A stretch of DNA of 64,000 bases from Spirochaetales bacterium (GTDB lineage Bacteria; Spirochaetota; Leptospiria; Leptospirales; Leptonemataceae): NCBI GenBank assembly GCA_015075425.1, contig JABTUL010000001.1, positions 1,426,001 through 1,490,000 of the forward strand. The letters are read 5' to 3'. This document shows, piece by piece, positions 24,120-32,526 of the stretch. The notes below the pieces were generated by a model. The model did not search any database. It saw nothing but the letters and a program-made list of their open reading frames with translations, and had not been told where the DNA came from. The position numbers and the translations under genes were made by a program. The stretch's first letter is position 1. Each line of letters begins with the position of its first letter.

Positions 24120-25705
24120 AAAGTGTGCCCGGGAACCGATTCGATGATCCACAGTTCCAGATGCAGGTCTTGAAAGAGCAGGCGAGTGCGGACATTTTTA
24201 GCCTTCTCCAGGCTGCGCCGAAATTCGTCGACGGGGCTGTAAAGGAAGTAAGTGAAGTTTCCAGGAAGCCTGTACTCCGCTTCCGTCATGGCCGGGGTTA
24301 AAAATTGCATTCTGGTCCCGGGTTTGAGCAAGTAGCTCAACGCCAGCAGGTTGCCCGGATGATGTCGCTCGCGATTGCCGATCACCAGGGGAGCCGGGGC
24401 CTGATTGATAAACTGCGCCACTTTCGGGAGGTTGTAGCTGATGCCTTTGGTCCAGACTATTTCCTGTGCCGAATTATGAAAACAGCTGGCGATGCGCAAA
24501 ACCAGAGCGAGAGTCAGGATTACAGAACCCGACCACTTCCTGCCCATGCTTGCATAAAAAAACGCCAGAGCCAGCTCCAGTCCGATCAACGACGGCGCGA
24601 TGTACCGGGCCGAAACCGAACGGATGCCCCCCCATAGCAGGTCAGGCCCGAGGAGCATCATGATGGGTACCAGAATAAGCGCAAGGGCAAGTCCTGCCGC
24701 TTTCAAGCGCGAGCGAATGAGCAAAAAACCGATGGCTGAGACTGCGGTCAGCGTGGCCAGGCCAATCCCTGCCGCCGTTAGCAGGCCACCGTGATTGCGG
24801 TCCGGCCAGAAATCTATGGAGGGTCGACTGATGTTCAGGGCGTTGATTTCCAGCAAGCTTCGTGTGGGAATGGAAATCACTTTAGACCAGGCCATGGAAA
24901 TCGCAAAGGCCTCCCAACGCATCAAAAGGGCGATAGCCCAGGGCAAGAATAATAGAACGACAATGGCAAATGCGCCGGCGCTTATCAGGCTGATGCGGGT
25001 AATTCTAAACTTTTCTCGAAACATTATGTAAATGGCCTGCGCAATCATGATCGATGCACTTGCAAGCGAAGTATAAAGCGCTAGAATTGAAAGTGCAGCG
25101 AACAGGGCCCAGGCAGCCAGGCATCGAGAATCCAGGCGTGTGCCTTCGCTCAATCGAATCGCTCGGAGCAGGGAAGCATTGGAGAAAAGAATCAAGACGA
25201 AGTAGAGCGCATACTCGCGCCCTTCCTGAGCATATAGAACGAAAAACGGAGAAACAGCGATGAGCGCGACTGCAGTCCAGGAAGTCCCGTGCCCACCGAA
25301 CAATTCCCGGCCCAGCCAATACATTGCGGGAAGGGCGAGCAGGCTGAGTAGAGCGGAAAGCAACCTGAGCGTTGCAATGGAATCGCCAAAGGCATGCGTC
25401 CAGATTCCGGCAAGGATATAGTAGAGCGGCGGATGCTGCGGATCATCGAGCATCAATCCCTTTATGACCTCAAGCGGCCCCCTAATATTGCGCCGATGTA
25501 TCGCCTGGACAACTGCAACGTCAAGAACAGCTCCTGTATACAACACGCTCTGCCACTCATCTATGGGGAGGCCTGCGGAAAACAATCGGGTTCCAACTTC
25601 ATCGTGCCAGATGAGCTTTTTATCAAGCTCCTCAAAGCGAAAGTAAAGACCCAGGCAGAGGGATACAGCTATCAGGCATTTATGGAAAAATGGAAGACTT
25701 AACAC
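24116..25705 (-). CDS. family 39-like multi-TM glycosyltransferase
   Basis: The 529-residue protein has ten or more hydrophobic segments. Its first loop has KLIWHDEVGTR (acidic motif after the first helix) and then DDPQHPPLYYILAG, both hallmarks of PMT/ArnT-type transferases that use a polyprenyl-phosphate sugar. A soluble C-terminal part follows. It converges on the GT2-GH16 gene, and the two tails share four bases. It would add a sugar to an acceptor on the outer face of the inner membrane. The acceptor is unknown. Confidence 0.75.
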   Translation of the reverse strand: MLSLPFFHKCLIAVSLCLGLYFRFEELDKKLIWHDEVGTRLFSAGLPIDEWQSVLYTGAVLDVAVVQAIHRRNIRGPLEVIKGLMLDDPQHPPLYYILAGIWTHAFGDSIATLRLLSALLSLLALPAMYWLGRELFGGHGTSWTAVALIAVSPFFVLYAQEGREYALYFVLILFSNASLLRAIRLSEGTRLDSRCLAAWALFAALSILALYTSLASASIMIAQAIYIMFREKFRITRISLISAGAFAIVVLLFLPWAIALLMRWEAFAISMAWSKVISIPTRSLLEINALNISRPSIDFWPDRNHGGLLTAAGIGLATLTAVSAIGFLLIRSRLKAAGLALALILVPIMMLLGPDLLWGGIRSVSARYIAPSLIGLELALAFFYASMGRKWSGSVILTLALVLRIASCFHNSAQEIVWTKGISYNLPKVAQFINQAPAPLVIGNRERHHPGNLLALSYLLKPGTRMQFLTPAMTEAEYRLPGNFTYFLYSPVDEFRRSLEKAKNVRTRLLFQDLHLELWIIESVPGHTF

Positions 25706-25851
25706 CAGTTAGACCACCCCTGGAGTCGGAGGAATCAGGGGATTGGCCGTACTGTAAACAGCTTTTCTTCAAGCTAAACCGGGGCGTTTTTTGTCGCGCC
25801 TCTTTTTTCAAGGCTTTCCACCGTAGGGGGAGTCTTTTTTAAGGTAATTTC

Positions 25852-27078
25852 ATGAGCGTAGATTTTATGCGCGCAATGGATAAGTGGCTGGGGGTCCCTG
25901 GTTGCTTGCTGATTTCTTTGCTGGAATTCTTTTTGCGGCCATTTTTGCCTGTACGCTCGCGTCCCGTAAAAAAAATTCTCTTTTTGCAGATATCAGAAAT
26001 GGGCTCAAGCATTTCGGCTTACAGCTCTATTGTAAAGGCCAGAGAACTTTTTCCGAACGTGGAAATCTATTATTTTATTTTCCGGGAAATGCAGGATAGC
26101 GTGCACTTGCTCGGAGCCGTCAAACCTCAAAATGTATTCACAGTCAGCTCTAAATCTTTCCTGAGTTTTAGCGCGGGACTTCTAAGGATGATCTGGAGCA
26201 TGCGCAGGCAAAATTTCGACGCGATTCTGGATCTTGAGCTATTTTCGCGTTTAAGCAGCATCCTTTGCTTTCTGTTTGGCGCGCCATCGCGCGCAGGGTT
26301 CAATCGCTTTCATATGGAAGGACTTTATCGGGGCAGCACGCAGACGCATAAAGTCGTATACAACCATACGCAACACATCAGTCAGAATTTTCTCTCGCTG
26401 GTTTACGCCTTACAAGAGGACCCTGCCGGCTCGCCTCTCGCCAAAAGGACCATTTCACCAGAGGATATTCGGGAGCTAAAGATTCGCTCCAGCAAAGCGG
26501 AAAAAAAATCCATACGGGACCGGATTCGCGCTGAGTGCCCCGCCATCTCAGCGAAAACAAAAATCATATTGTTTAATCCGAACGCCAGCGATCTACTGCC
26601 GCTGCGCCGCTGGCCGCTGGAGAATTATATTCAGACAGCAATTCGCCTGCTACAGCATCCTGATTTCAGCGTTGTCATTACAGGAGTTCAATCCGAATTC
26701 GATCGGGCGGCCCAAATTTGCCAGGCAGTGCAGAACAGGCGTTGCCTGAATTTTGCCGGTAAGACAACGCTGCGCGAGCTGATCGATCTTTACAATGCTT
26801 CTGATCTGCTTTTGAGCAATGATTCCGGACCGCCGAATTTTGCTTCTTTAACAGATATCCACACTCTGGTTTTCTTTGGTCCGGAAACCCCTCTTTGCTA
26901 CAAGCCTACCGGAAAAAATATTGAAGCGCTTTACGCGAATTATCACTGTAGCCCCTGCGTTTCAGCATACAATCATCGCAAATCAGCCTGCACCGATAAC
27001 AAATGCCTGCAGGCGATTACGGTTGATGAGGTTTACAGGCAAATCCTGTCCAGAATGTTGCCAGTGCCCCATCCATGA
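25852..27078 (+). CDS. glycosyltransferase family 9 (heptosyltransferase-like)
   Basis: The 408-residue protein has the GT9 layout. The N-terminal fold begins KKILFLQISEMGSS, with a membrane-associating hydrophobic stretch before it. The C-terminal donor site has IILFNPNASD, RRWPLENY, DLLLSNDSGPPNFA and VFFGPETP. GT9 enzymes transfer heptose or similar sugars in LPS core synthesis. A late Cys-rich patch (HCSPCVSAY and CTDNKCLQ) is typical of GT9 proteins. The 146 bases upstream are AT-rich and probably hold the promoter; no clear -35/-10 pair was identified. Confidence 0.88.
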   Translation: MSVDFMRAMDKWLGVPGCLLISLLEFFLRPFLPVRSRPVKKILFLQISEMGSSISAYSSIVKARELFPNVEIYYFIFREMQDSVHLLGAVKPQNVFTVSSKSFLSFSAGLLRMIWSMRRQNFDAILDLELFSRLSSILCFLFGAPSRAGFNRFHMEGLYRGSTQTHKVVYNHTQHISQNFLSLVYALQEDPAGSPLAKRTISPEDIRELKIRSSKAEKKSIRDRIRAECPAISAKTKIILFNPNASDLLPLRRWPLENYIQTAIRLLQHPDFSVVITGVQSEFDRAAQICQAVQNRRCLNFAGKTTLRELIDLYNASDLLLSNDSGPPNFASLTDIHTLVFFGPETPLCYKPTGKNIEALYANYHCSPCVSAYNHRKSACTDNKCLQAITVDEVYRQILSRMLPVPHP

Positions 27079-27162
27079 GGACATGATTGATGGAAAATGG
27101 ATCTTCCCCGATTTGCTGGACACCCCGACACTAAAGAGGAAGAAATCTAAATTTTTTGATAT

Positions 27163-27894
27163 ATGAAAGCTGCAGTAACAACAAAAGCGGGAGGGCCAGA
27201 AGTCATACAGATAAAAGAAGTACCCCGGCCCGAAGTGAAATCTGGTTGGATACTGATCAACGTAAAGGCTTTTGGACTGAACCGATCAGAAATTTTCACC
27301 CGAAGAGGTGAATCTCCGGGAGTTGAATTTCCGCGAATCCAGGGAATCGAATGTGTAGGTGTTGTTGCGAAAGATCCGTCCGGGTATTATGAGAAAGGTC
27401 AGAAAGTTGCAGCCATTATGGGCGGAATGGGCAGATTCTTCGATGGGGGATACGCTGAATATGCCCTTGTACCTTCTGAAATCGTATTTCCGTTCACCAG
27501 TACTTTATCATGGGATATTCTTGGAGCTATTCCGGAGATGTTTCAGACCGTTTCAGGCTCACTGAACCAGGCGCTGGAAATCGAACCGGGTGAAACCCTG
27601 CTGATCAGAGGAGGCACATCTTCAATTGGGATGCTTGCCTGCCAGCTGGCTAAAGCGACACTGAAAGAATTTACTCCGATGGGGGATATTCCCTCGTTAG
27701 GCAGGCTCACTGTCTATATGGGGGAATCAAATAGCCTGTCCAGGGACCATTTACAAGAATTTATTGATAAAATTGAAGAAGGAGCAATTGAATTGAACAT
27801 TGACAGGGTTTTCTGTCTTGACCAGGTTTCTGAAGCGCATCAATACATGGAAGCTAACCGGGCAAAAGGCAAGATTGTCGTAATCGTGGGATAG
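27163..27894 (+). pseudogene. MDR quinone-oxidoreductase-like gene with internal deletion
   Basis: The frame encodes a zinc-independent MDR enzyme N-terminus (MKAAVTTKAGGPEVIQI, PRIQGIECVGVV) and the nucleotide-binding start (IRGGTSSIGMLACQLAKA). Directly after AKA, at about 27656, it jumps to TLKEFTPMGDIPS and the normal C-terminus. From family knowledge, about 75-85 residues are missing in frame: the rest of the Rossmann fold, including the dinucleotide-binding acidic/basic strand and the VIDD-type segments. The 243-residue product should not bind NADPH normally. Its base composition is more AT-rich than its neighbours, which suggests recent transfer followed by decay. Confidence 0.75.
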
Positions 27895-27919
27895 GAAGGC
27901 GTACGGAGCGGAATAGATC

Positions 27920-29212
27920 GTGAGCGCAGATACTCCATTTCGAATCGTTTTGCTTCTGCTCAACGTGATCATGCTCGCCACAGAGATCGCACTGTACAGG
28001 CAGATGCGGACTCTGATGGAGCGTCCGCTTTTTAAGCGCGGTCTGCTGCTCCTGTTTCTTTGCGGCGGCCTTCTGGCTCATCTCCCCTGGCTTCTCATGG
28101 TGTTTGCCGGTCGGGGTGCGATTCGCGGTCCTTTTGATGGTGCGCTGGAAATCCCTTATTTTCTGTCAATAGCCTGGAGTTACAGCTTTCTGTTCTTTGC
28201 GCCGCTGTATGCCCTGGCAGCTATTGCACTGGCAATCTGGCGTTTCTTTCAGCGGACGCTCCGTACTCCCCTTTCCGGGCCGATCCAGGGCAGTCGTGAA
28301 ACAATAAGTCGCTCTACTTTTCTTAAGGCTTCTCTGGGCAGTCTGCCCGTCATAGCTGCTGGATCGGCGTTCAGTGGCATGGCCCTGGGCTCTCGTGAGA
28401 TCATTACTCAGGAACTCTCCATTCCTATTGCCCGACTGCATCCGGATCTTGAAGGCCTGCGGATCCTGCATATCTCTGACCTTCATGTGGGCCTTTACAT
28501 CAATGATCGTTACCTGGATTACTGCGCGAATTTGATTCAAAGCTTGCGTGCCGATGTTCTTGTGGTAACAGGGGATATCATTGATAATAACAATTACTAT
28601 CTACCGGTCGCCGGTCGCTTTTTTAGACGAATTTCTAATTCCTTTGTAAACGGGACCTTTGGATCTCTGGGCAATCACGATCATATTGATGACCCCTTCG
28701 TGGTTTTTCGGACGCTGCGTCAGTCGGGGTTAAATCTGGGTCGTAATTCGTTGCAAGAGATTCGACGCGGTAAAGGGAAGCTCGATGTGATCAGCCTTGA
28801 CTGGCCACGATGGAACTTTGGAGCCAGAAAAAATCGCCGGGATCTAACGGCTGACTATTTCCGTTCTGTCGACAAGGAGCGCAAGGGAGATCATCCGCTT
28901 CTTATCCTCAACCATCACCCGGAAGATTTCCTTTTTTTCCAGCGTCAGCCGGTGGACCTGGTTCTTTCCGGGCATACACACGGTGGACAGATCGCCTTTC
29001 AAAGCAATCGCGATCATGCGCCGGGGCTCATCACGCCATTTTATACGTACTACAAAGGATACTACCGGGAACAGGGCAGCCAGCTCTATGTGAATTCGGG
29101 TTTAGGACACTGGTTCCCTCTGCGCATTCAGTGCCCGGCGGAAATCACGCTGATCACCCTGGTGGCCGCGCACAGCTCTCAGTCTACTGCGTTTTCCTGG
29201 CAAGCCAGGTAA
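27920..29212 (+). CDS. membrane-anchored metallophosphoesterase
   Basis: The 430-residue product has three or four N-terminal hydrophobic segments (to about 115), a Tat-like SRSTFLKASLGSLP stretch, and a calcineurin-type phosphoesterase domain. Metal motifs are all present: SDLHVG, GDIID, GNHDH, NHHPED and SGHTHGGQ. Related proteins (YkuE/YaeI type) hydrolyse phospholipid or UDP-sugar phosphates. It begins at GTG 27920, 26 bases after the broken oxidoreductase. Its end overlaps a convergent DUF1304 gene by 29 bases. Confidence 0.88.
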   Translation: MSADTPFRIVLLLLNVIMLATEIALYRQMRTLMERPLFKRGLLLLFLCGGLLAHLPWLLMVFAGRGAIRGPFDGALEIPYFLSIAWSYSFLFFAPLYALAAIALAIWRFFQRTLRTPLSGPIQGSRETISRSTFLKASLGSLPVIAAGSAFSGMALGSREIITQELSIPIARLHPDLEGLRILHISDLHVGLYINDRYLDYCANLIQSLRADVLVVTGDIIDNNNYYLPVAGRFFRRISNSFVNGTFGSLGNHDHIDDPFVVFRTLRQSGLNLGRNSLQEIRRGKGKLDVISLDWPRWNFGARKNRRDLTADYFRSVDKERKGDHPLLILNHHPEDFLFFQRQPVDLVLSGHTHGGQIAFQSNRDHAPGLITPFYTYYKGYYREQGSQLYVNSGLGHWFPLRIQCPAEITLITLVAAHSSQSTAFSWQAR

Positions 29213-29558
29213 AAAGCAGAGCAAGGGCCGCTGGCACGGTCTGCACCAGAACGATATTCATTTTACCCGTTGTCACCGTGCCAACGATACCCATGGCGCA
29301 AATGGAGAGCAGGAAAAAAGTGGCAATGTTGCGGGCCCACTGCGCATCTTTAATGAAGAAAACCCAGATGAGACCTGCCGCCAGGACTCCATTGTACCAG
29401 CCCTGATTTATGGCCAGAATATGAGTGGTCTGGGCATACTCAGCTGTCATGTTAAAGACAACCAGTCCCCGGGTGGTCCACAGGAGAGTCTCAAGGATCA
29501 TGATATAAAGGTGGATAAGGGCCACAAGGCCGGTCAGAATCCGGGCAGCGATTTTCAT
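29184..29558 (-). CDS. DUF1304 membrane protein
   Basis: The 124-residue protein has four hydrophobic helices. It carries family features: LVALIHLYIMILE near the start and NQGWYNGVLAAGLIW in the middle. DUF1304 proteins are widespread small inner-membrane proteins with no known function. The 3' end overlaps that of the metallophosphoesterase gene. Between its start and the cyclase gene (29559-29643) lies only a short AT-rich gap. Confidence 0.85.
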   Translation of the reverse strand: MKIAARILTGLVALIHLYIMILETLLWTTRGLVVFNMTAEYAQTTHILAINQGWYNGVLAAGLIWVFFIKDAQWARNIATFFLLSICAMGIVGTVTTGKMNIVLVQTVPAALALLFTWLARKTQ

Positions 29559-29643
29559 GGGCTACTTCTATCAGGGGAACGTAAAATCGGCTACAACAAT
29601 TTTTTTGGCTTGTCCACGGATTTCACCGGGATAAAGTTCCAGA

Positions 29644-30897
29644 ATGAATCTGGCGGAGCGGTACCTGAATCTGGCGGACAGACCGGGCGATTCCTACGAC
29701 GTCCGGGCCCAGAAGCGCATCTATCTGCCTATGATCACGTCGGGATTGTTCGTCTCTGCCTCTTTGACCGTATTTGAATTCTGGCTGGTGGACTCACCCG
29801 CCTTCATTTTTCCGGCCCTGCTATTTTGTGTTTTCATCGTTGCCTGGCTTGTGCTCATTTTCAGTGGAAACCTGCCTGTATCGCATTACATATCATTTCT
29901 GGGCCTCTTGCTTGCGCCACCACTCAATCAGTGGTCGCTGGGGGGGCTGGCGGGCGGCGGCGCCATGATGCTCTGGGGCATCGCTGCTCCGTTTGGCGCG
30001 ATTCTGTTTCAAAGTGTAAAAACTGCCCTTCCACAATTTTTGCTCTACATTATGGTGTGCGTTGGCGTACTCATCATGGAATTCTATTTTCCTCCGGGAT
30101 GGGAACGCCCCGGCGCTGCGGCATCTTTTGGTCTGTTGCTCGCTAATTTCAGTGGATTTATTTTTTTTATTTATGTAAATCTTGCCCATTACGCACGGGC
30201 ACGCGAGGTGGCCATGCAATCACTCGACCAGGAGCATCGGTTACTCAAGGAGGAGCAGGATCGTTCCGAGCGCCTGCTCCTGAACATTTTGCCTCCGGCA
30301 ATTGCCCGTCGCTTGAAAGGCAATGAGAAGTACATTGCCGATGCGCATCGTGAGGTGACTATCTTGTTTGCGGACATTGTAGATTTCACACCACTTTCAG
30401 TCAGGTTATCCGCAGAGGATCTGGTTCAGATCCTCAATCAAGTTTTTTCTCATTTTGATGTGCTCGCGGAAAAATACGGGCTTGAGAAAATCAAAACGAT
30501 CGGTGATGCCTATATGGTTGCTGGCGGTCTGCCGGAGTTGCGCAAAGATCATGCGGAAGCCTGCGCGCTCATGGCACTTGATATGCAGTCTGTAATGGAG
30601 ACTTTTGAATATGGAGAGGTTCGCAACCTGAAGCTGCGGATTGGAATCAATACGGGACCTGTTGTGGCCGGAGTGATCGGTTCGCGCAAGTTTATTTATG
30701 ATCTCTGGGGTGACGCCGTGAATACGGCCAGTCGGATGGAATCTCACGGTGCGGCCGGGGAAATCCAGATCTCTGCGCGGACCAGAGAAGGCCTGGGATC
30801 CCGATTCCATTGTGAGGAGCGGGGAATCATTGAGATAAAAGGGAAGGGGCCCATGATGACTTACATATTGCGTGGGCAACTTCATCCACCCGGTTAA
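29644..30897 (+). CDS. membrane class III adenylate/guanylate cyclase
   Basis: The 417-residue protein has six hydrophobic segments (about 28-180), a short coiled linker (SLDQEHRLLKEEQDRSERLL) with the NILPPAIARRLK junction, and a class III cyclase domain (about 230-415). Metal-binding residues lie in LFADIVDFT and TIGDAYMVAGG, and the second half shows LRIGINTGPVVAGVIG, DLWGDAVNTASRME. The Lys in KIKTIGD and the Asp in DLWGD suggest ATP specificity, as in adenylate cyclases. cAMP made here could act on the gated channel encoded about 2 kb away, but that link is inference. Confidence 0.9.
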   Translation: MNLAERYLNLADRPGDSYDVRAQKRIYLPMITSGLFVSASLTVFEFWLVDSPAFIFPALLFCVFIVAWLVLIFSGNLPVSHYISFLGLLLAPPLNQWSLGGLAGGGAMMLWGIAAPFGAILFQSVKTALPQFLLYIMVCVGVLIMEFYFPPGWERPGAAASFGLLLANFSGFIFFIYVNLAHYARAREVAMQSLDQEHRLLKEEQDRSERLLLNILPPAIARRLKGNEKYIADAHREVTILFADIVDFTPLSVRLSAEDLVQILNQVFSHFDVLAEKYGLEKIKTIGDAYMVAGGLPELRKDHAEACALMALDMQSVMETFEYGEVRNLKLRIGINTGPVVAGVIGSRKFIYDLWGDAVNTASRMESHGAAGEIQISARTREGLGSRFHCEERGIIEIKGKGPMMTYILRGQLHPPG

Positions 30898-31311
30898 CCG
30901 CAGCGCGAGCTGCAGGCTGGATTGGGACACTTCGATTACAAAAACGTCTGTGCCTGGATGCTCATAAGCCATATCTTCCGGCTGCCCGCTGACAAGGGCC
31001 AGATCCGGCTCGGGTTCTGATCCACCAATAGCCAGAGGCTGCTCAATCTGAAGTGTGTAGCCTTCAGGAACCTGCGGCCCCAGCAGCTTCTGCAGTAGCT
31101 TAACAACGGCCGCATGCCGGGGTGATTTGCTCACCTTGTCTACCAGGATACCTTCAATGAGTTCCGTGCTTTCGCCAATCAGGCCCGCCTCTGATAGCAG
31201 ACGGTAGGCAGCACGACTGAGCGGGGCTGCAGCTTCACGGATGGATGATTTTTCCAGGAGCTCAATCACAGAGTTGATAGTTGCAGCAATTGAGCCGGCT
31301 GTCAAGCCCAA
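30898..31311 (-). pseudogene. Uma2-family nuclease-like gene, 3' truncated
   Basis: The frame encodes SRAAYRLLSEAGLIGESTEL, IEGILVDKVSKSPRHAAVVK, EQPLAIGGSEPEPDLALV and ending VFVIEVSQSSL. This is the Uma2 (DUF820) PD-(D/E)xK-like fold up to its catalytic PDLALV and IEV strands. Immediately after, the frame runs into antisense sequence of the cyclase gene, where it stays open down to 30406 by chance. The normal C-terminal part (LYAEAGVPEYWIV-type) is absent. The truncation point coincides with the cyclase stop codon, so a deletion or the arrival of the cyclase segment probably broke it. Confidence 0.65.
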
Positions 31312-31429
31312 CAGAAGCGAGTGCCCGGGTCTATTCTGATCCTGCGACAGGAGAGGAACCGCAACAAGAATAGCCCGGACAAACGGATTCTCTGGACGAT
31401 GGTCCTTTGCTCTTGAACTGACTGAGGAG

Positions 31430-31447
31430 GCCTCCGAATACGGAGGC
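31430..31447 (-). terminator. hairpin downstream of doxX
   Basis: A perfect seven-base-pair stem, GCCTCCG / CGGAGGC, encloses the loop AATA about 30 bases beyond the doxX stop. It could end the doxX transcript. No T-run follows on either strand, so it is not a classic intrinsic terminator. The rest of the 31312-31476 interval shows nothing I can identify. Confidence 0.3.
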
Positions 31448-31476
31448 GCTCCAATGCACCTTTGTTTGCTGGCCGC

Positions 31477-31878
31477 TCAGATGTTCCCCGGGATACCGCG
31501 CCAGAGTGGGAGCCAGTGCGATCTTCTTTGTCCCAGCAAAAACGCGCTCATTCCTGCAAGAAAACCAGACATAACGAAAGGCGCGACACCAACTCCTTGT
31601 TGCAAAATCAAAAGGTATGCTATGATGTTGATAATGATCGGAAGCAGCAGCGCCAGGCCGTGCAGGACTGTCCTCTGCCAGAGGAGCAGCAAAGCTCCCG
31701 CGATTTCGAAGAGCCCCACCACTTCCCATAAATAGCCGGTTTGCACCAGGGCTCCGATAAAACGTGCCGCTTCGGGGGTCATCGGCGGGGTTGGCATAAA
31801 TGCGTGGAACTTACTCGCTCCAAAGAGTATAAATGGTAGACCCAGCATGATGCGCGCCGTGAGATCCAGAAGTTTCAT
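31477..31878 (-). CDS. DoxX-family membrane protein
   Basis: About 133 residues from ATG 31878, which has a clear GGAGGA; the frame is open upstream to 31905 without such support. Four hydrophobic helices carry the DoxX pattern: RIMLGLPFILFGASKF, LVQTGYLWEVVGLFEIAG, and a central GLALLLPIIINI. DoxX proteins take part in respiratory or redox-related functions that are poorly defined. It is divergent from a MarR regulator and shares the 38-base intergenic region, with a palindromic operator. MarR control of doxX is likely. Confidence 0.82.
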   Translation of the reverse strand: MKLLDLTARIMLGLPFILFGASKFHAFMPTPPMTPEAARFIGALVQTGYLWEVVGLFEIAGALLLLWQRTVLHGLALLLPIIINIIAYLLILQQGVGVAPFVMSGFLAGMSAFLLGQRRSHWLPLWRGIPGNI

Positions 31879-31890
31879 ACTATCCTCCGA

Positions 31891-31908
31891 TAGTTGTCTG
31901 AACAACTA
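31891..31908 (+). promoter_or_regulatory. palindromic operator between doxX and marR
   Basis: TAGTTGT and ACAACTA form a perfect seven-base inverted repeat around CTGA. It lies in the short gap between the divergent doxX and marR-type genes, 12 bases from the doxX ATG. MarR dimers commonly bind such 16-20 base palindromes in their own divergent promoters. The site would allow the regulator to repress both genes. Confidence 0.65.
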
Positions 31909-31916
31909 AATCCAGG

Positions 31917-32438
31917 TTGGTGTCAGGCCGCCCGGATGGCAAGGAATTTATTGCCTGGACAAATGAATTGTGGAAAAAATTTTCGGATCGGTTGGGAGGT
32001 AGGTCGGAAGTGTTCGTACTGGAAGATCAACTGGGGTTCAATTTGCACCGGGTGGCGCTACTGTTCCGCCGGGAGTTGATCCGCTGCTTGCGCGTCTTTG
32101 ATCTGACGCCGGAGCAATGGCAGGTTATGGCGACGCTCTGGCAACAGCAGGTTATGACTCAGAAGCAAATTATCGAGCTCACCCTGCAGGATGCGCCTTC
32201 CGTGTCACGCATGTTGGGCCGAATGCAGCGCAAGGGGCTGGTACGCCTGAACCGAACTCCAGCTGATGCCAGGGCCGTTGAGGTGCAATTGACGGCTGCG
32301 GGGAAAAGAATGGAGAGAAGGGTCCCGCAGGCGGTGCTTGCGCATTTTGCGCCTGTTCTCTCGCGCATTCCGGATCGGGAGCGAACAGACTTGCTCCGCT
32401 CGCTCAAGAAGATTCGAGTCTTACTGGAGGATGCCTGA
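31917..32438 (+). CDS. MarR-family transcriptional regulator
   Basis: The product is up to 173 residues. The core is a winged helix: LTPEQWQVMATLWQQQ, the recognition helix in DAPSVSRMLGRMQRKGLV and the wing RTPADARAVEVQLTAAGK. The end is a dimerisation helix. The start is uncertain: TTG 31917 is the longest choice, and GTG 31920 and GTG 32010 are alternatives. It is divergent from doxX, with a seven-base-arm palindrome in the gap. It probably senses a phenolic or oxidative signal, as relatives do; the ligand is unknown. Confidence 0.85.
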   Translation: MVSGRPDGKEFIAWTNELWKKFSDRLGGRSEVFVLEDQLGFNLHRVALLFRRELIRCLRVFDLTPEQWQVMATLWQQQVMTQKQIIELTLQDAPSVSRMLGRMQRKGLVRLNRTPADARAVEVQLTAAGKRMERRVPQAVLAHFAPVLSRIPDRERTDLLRSLKKIRVLLEDA

Positions 32439-32526
32439 AGCGGAAAAAAATCGTTTTACGATGCAATCCGCAAAGGCCGGCTTAAGCCGGATGACTTTCC
32501 GGGGGAGTGGACCCGCGCTTGACCGG

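Noticed and set aside
30406-30897. Continuation of the Uma2-like ORF antisense to the cyclase
   Set aside because: Homology to Uma2 ends at about 30900, and the cyclase on the other strand is intact; the extension is treated as chance readthrough.
32477-32490. CCGGCTTAAGCCGG palindrome between marR and the channel gene
   Set aside because: It is perfect but has no T-run and only a short stem, so it was not called as a terminator.
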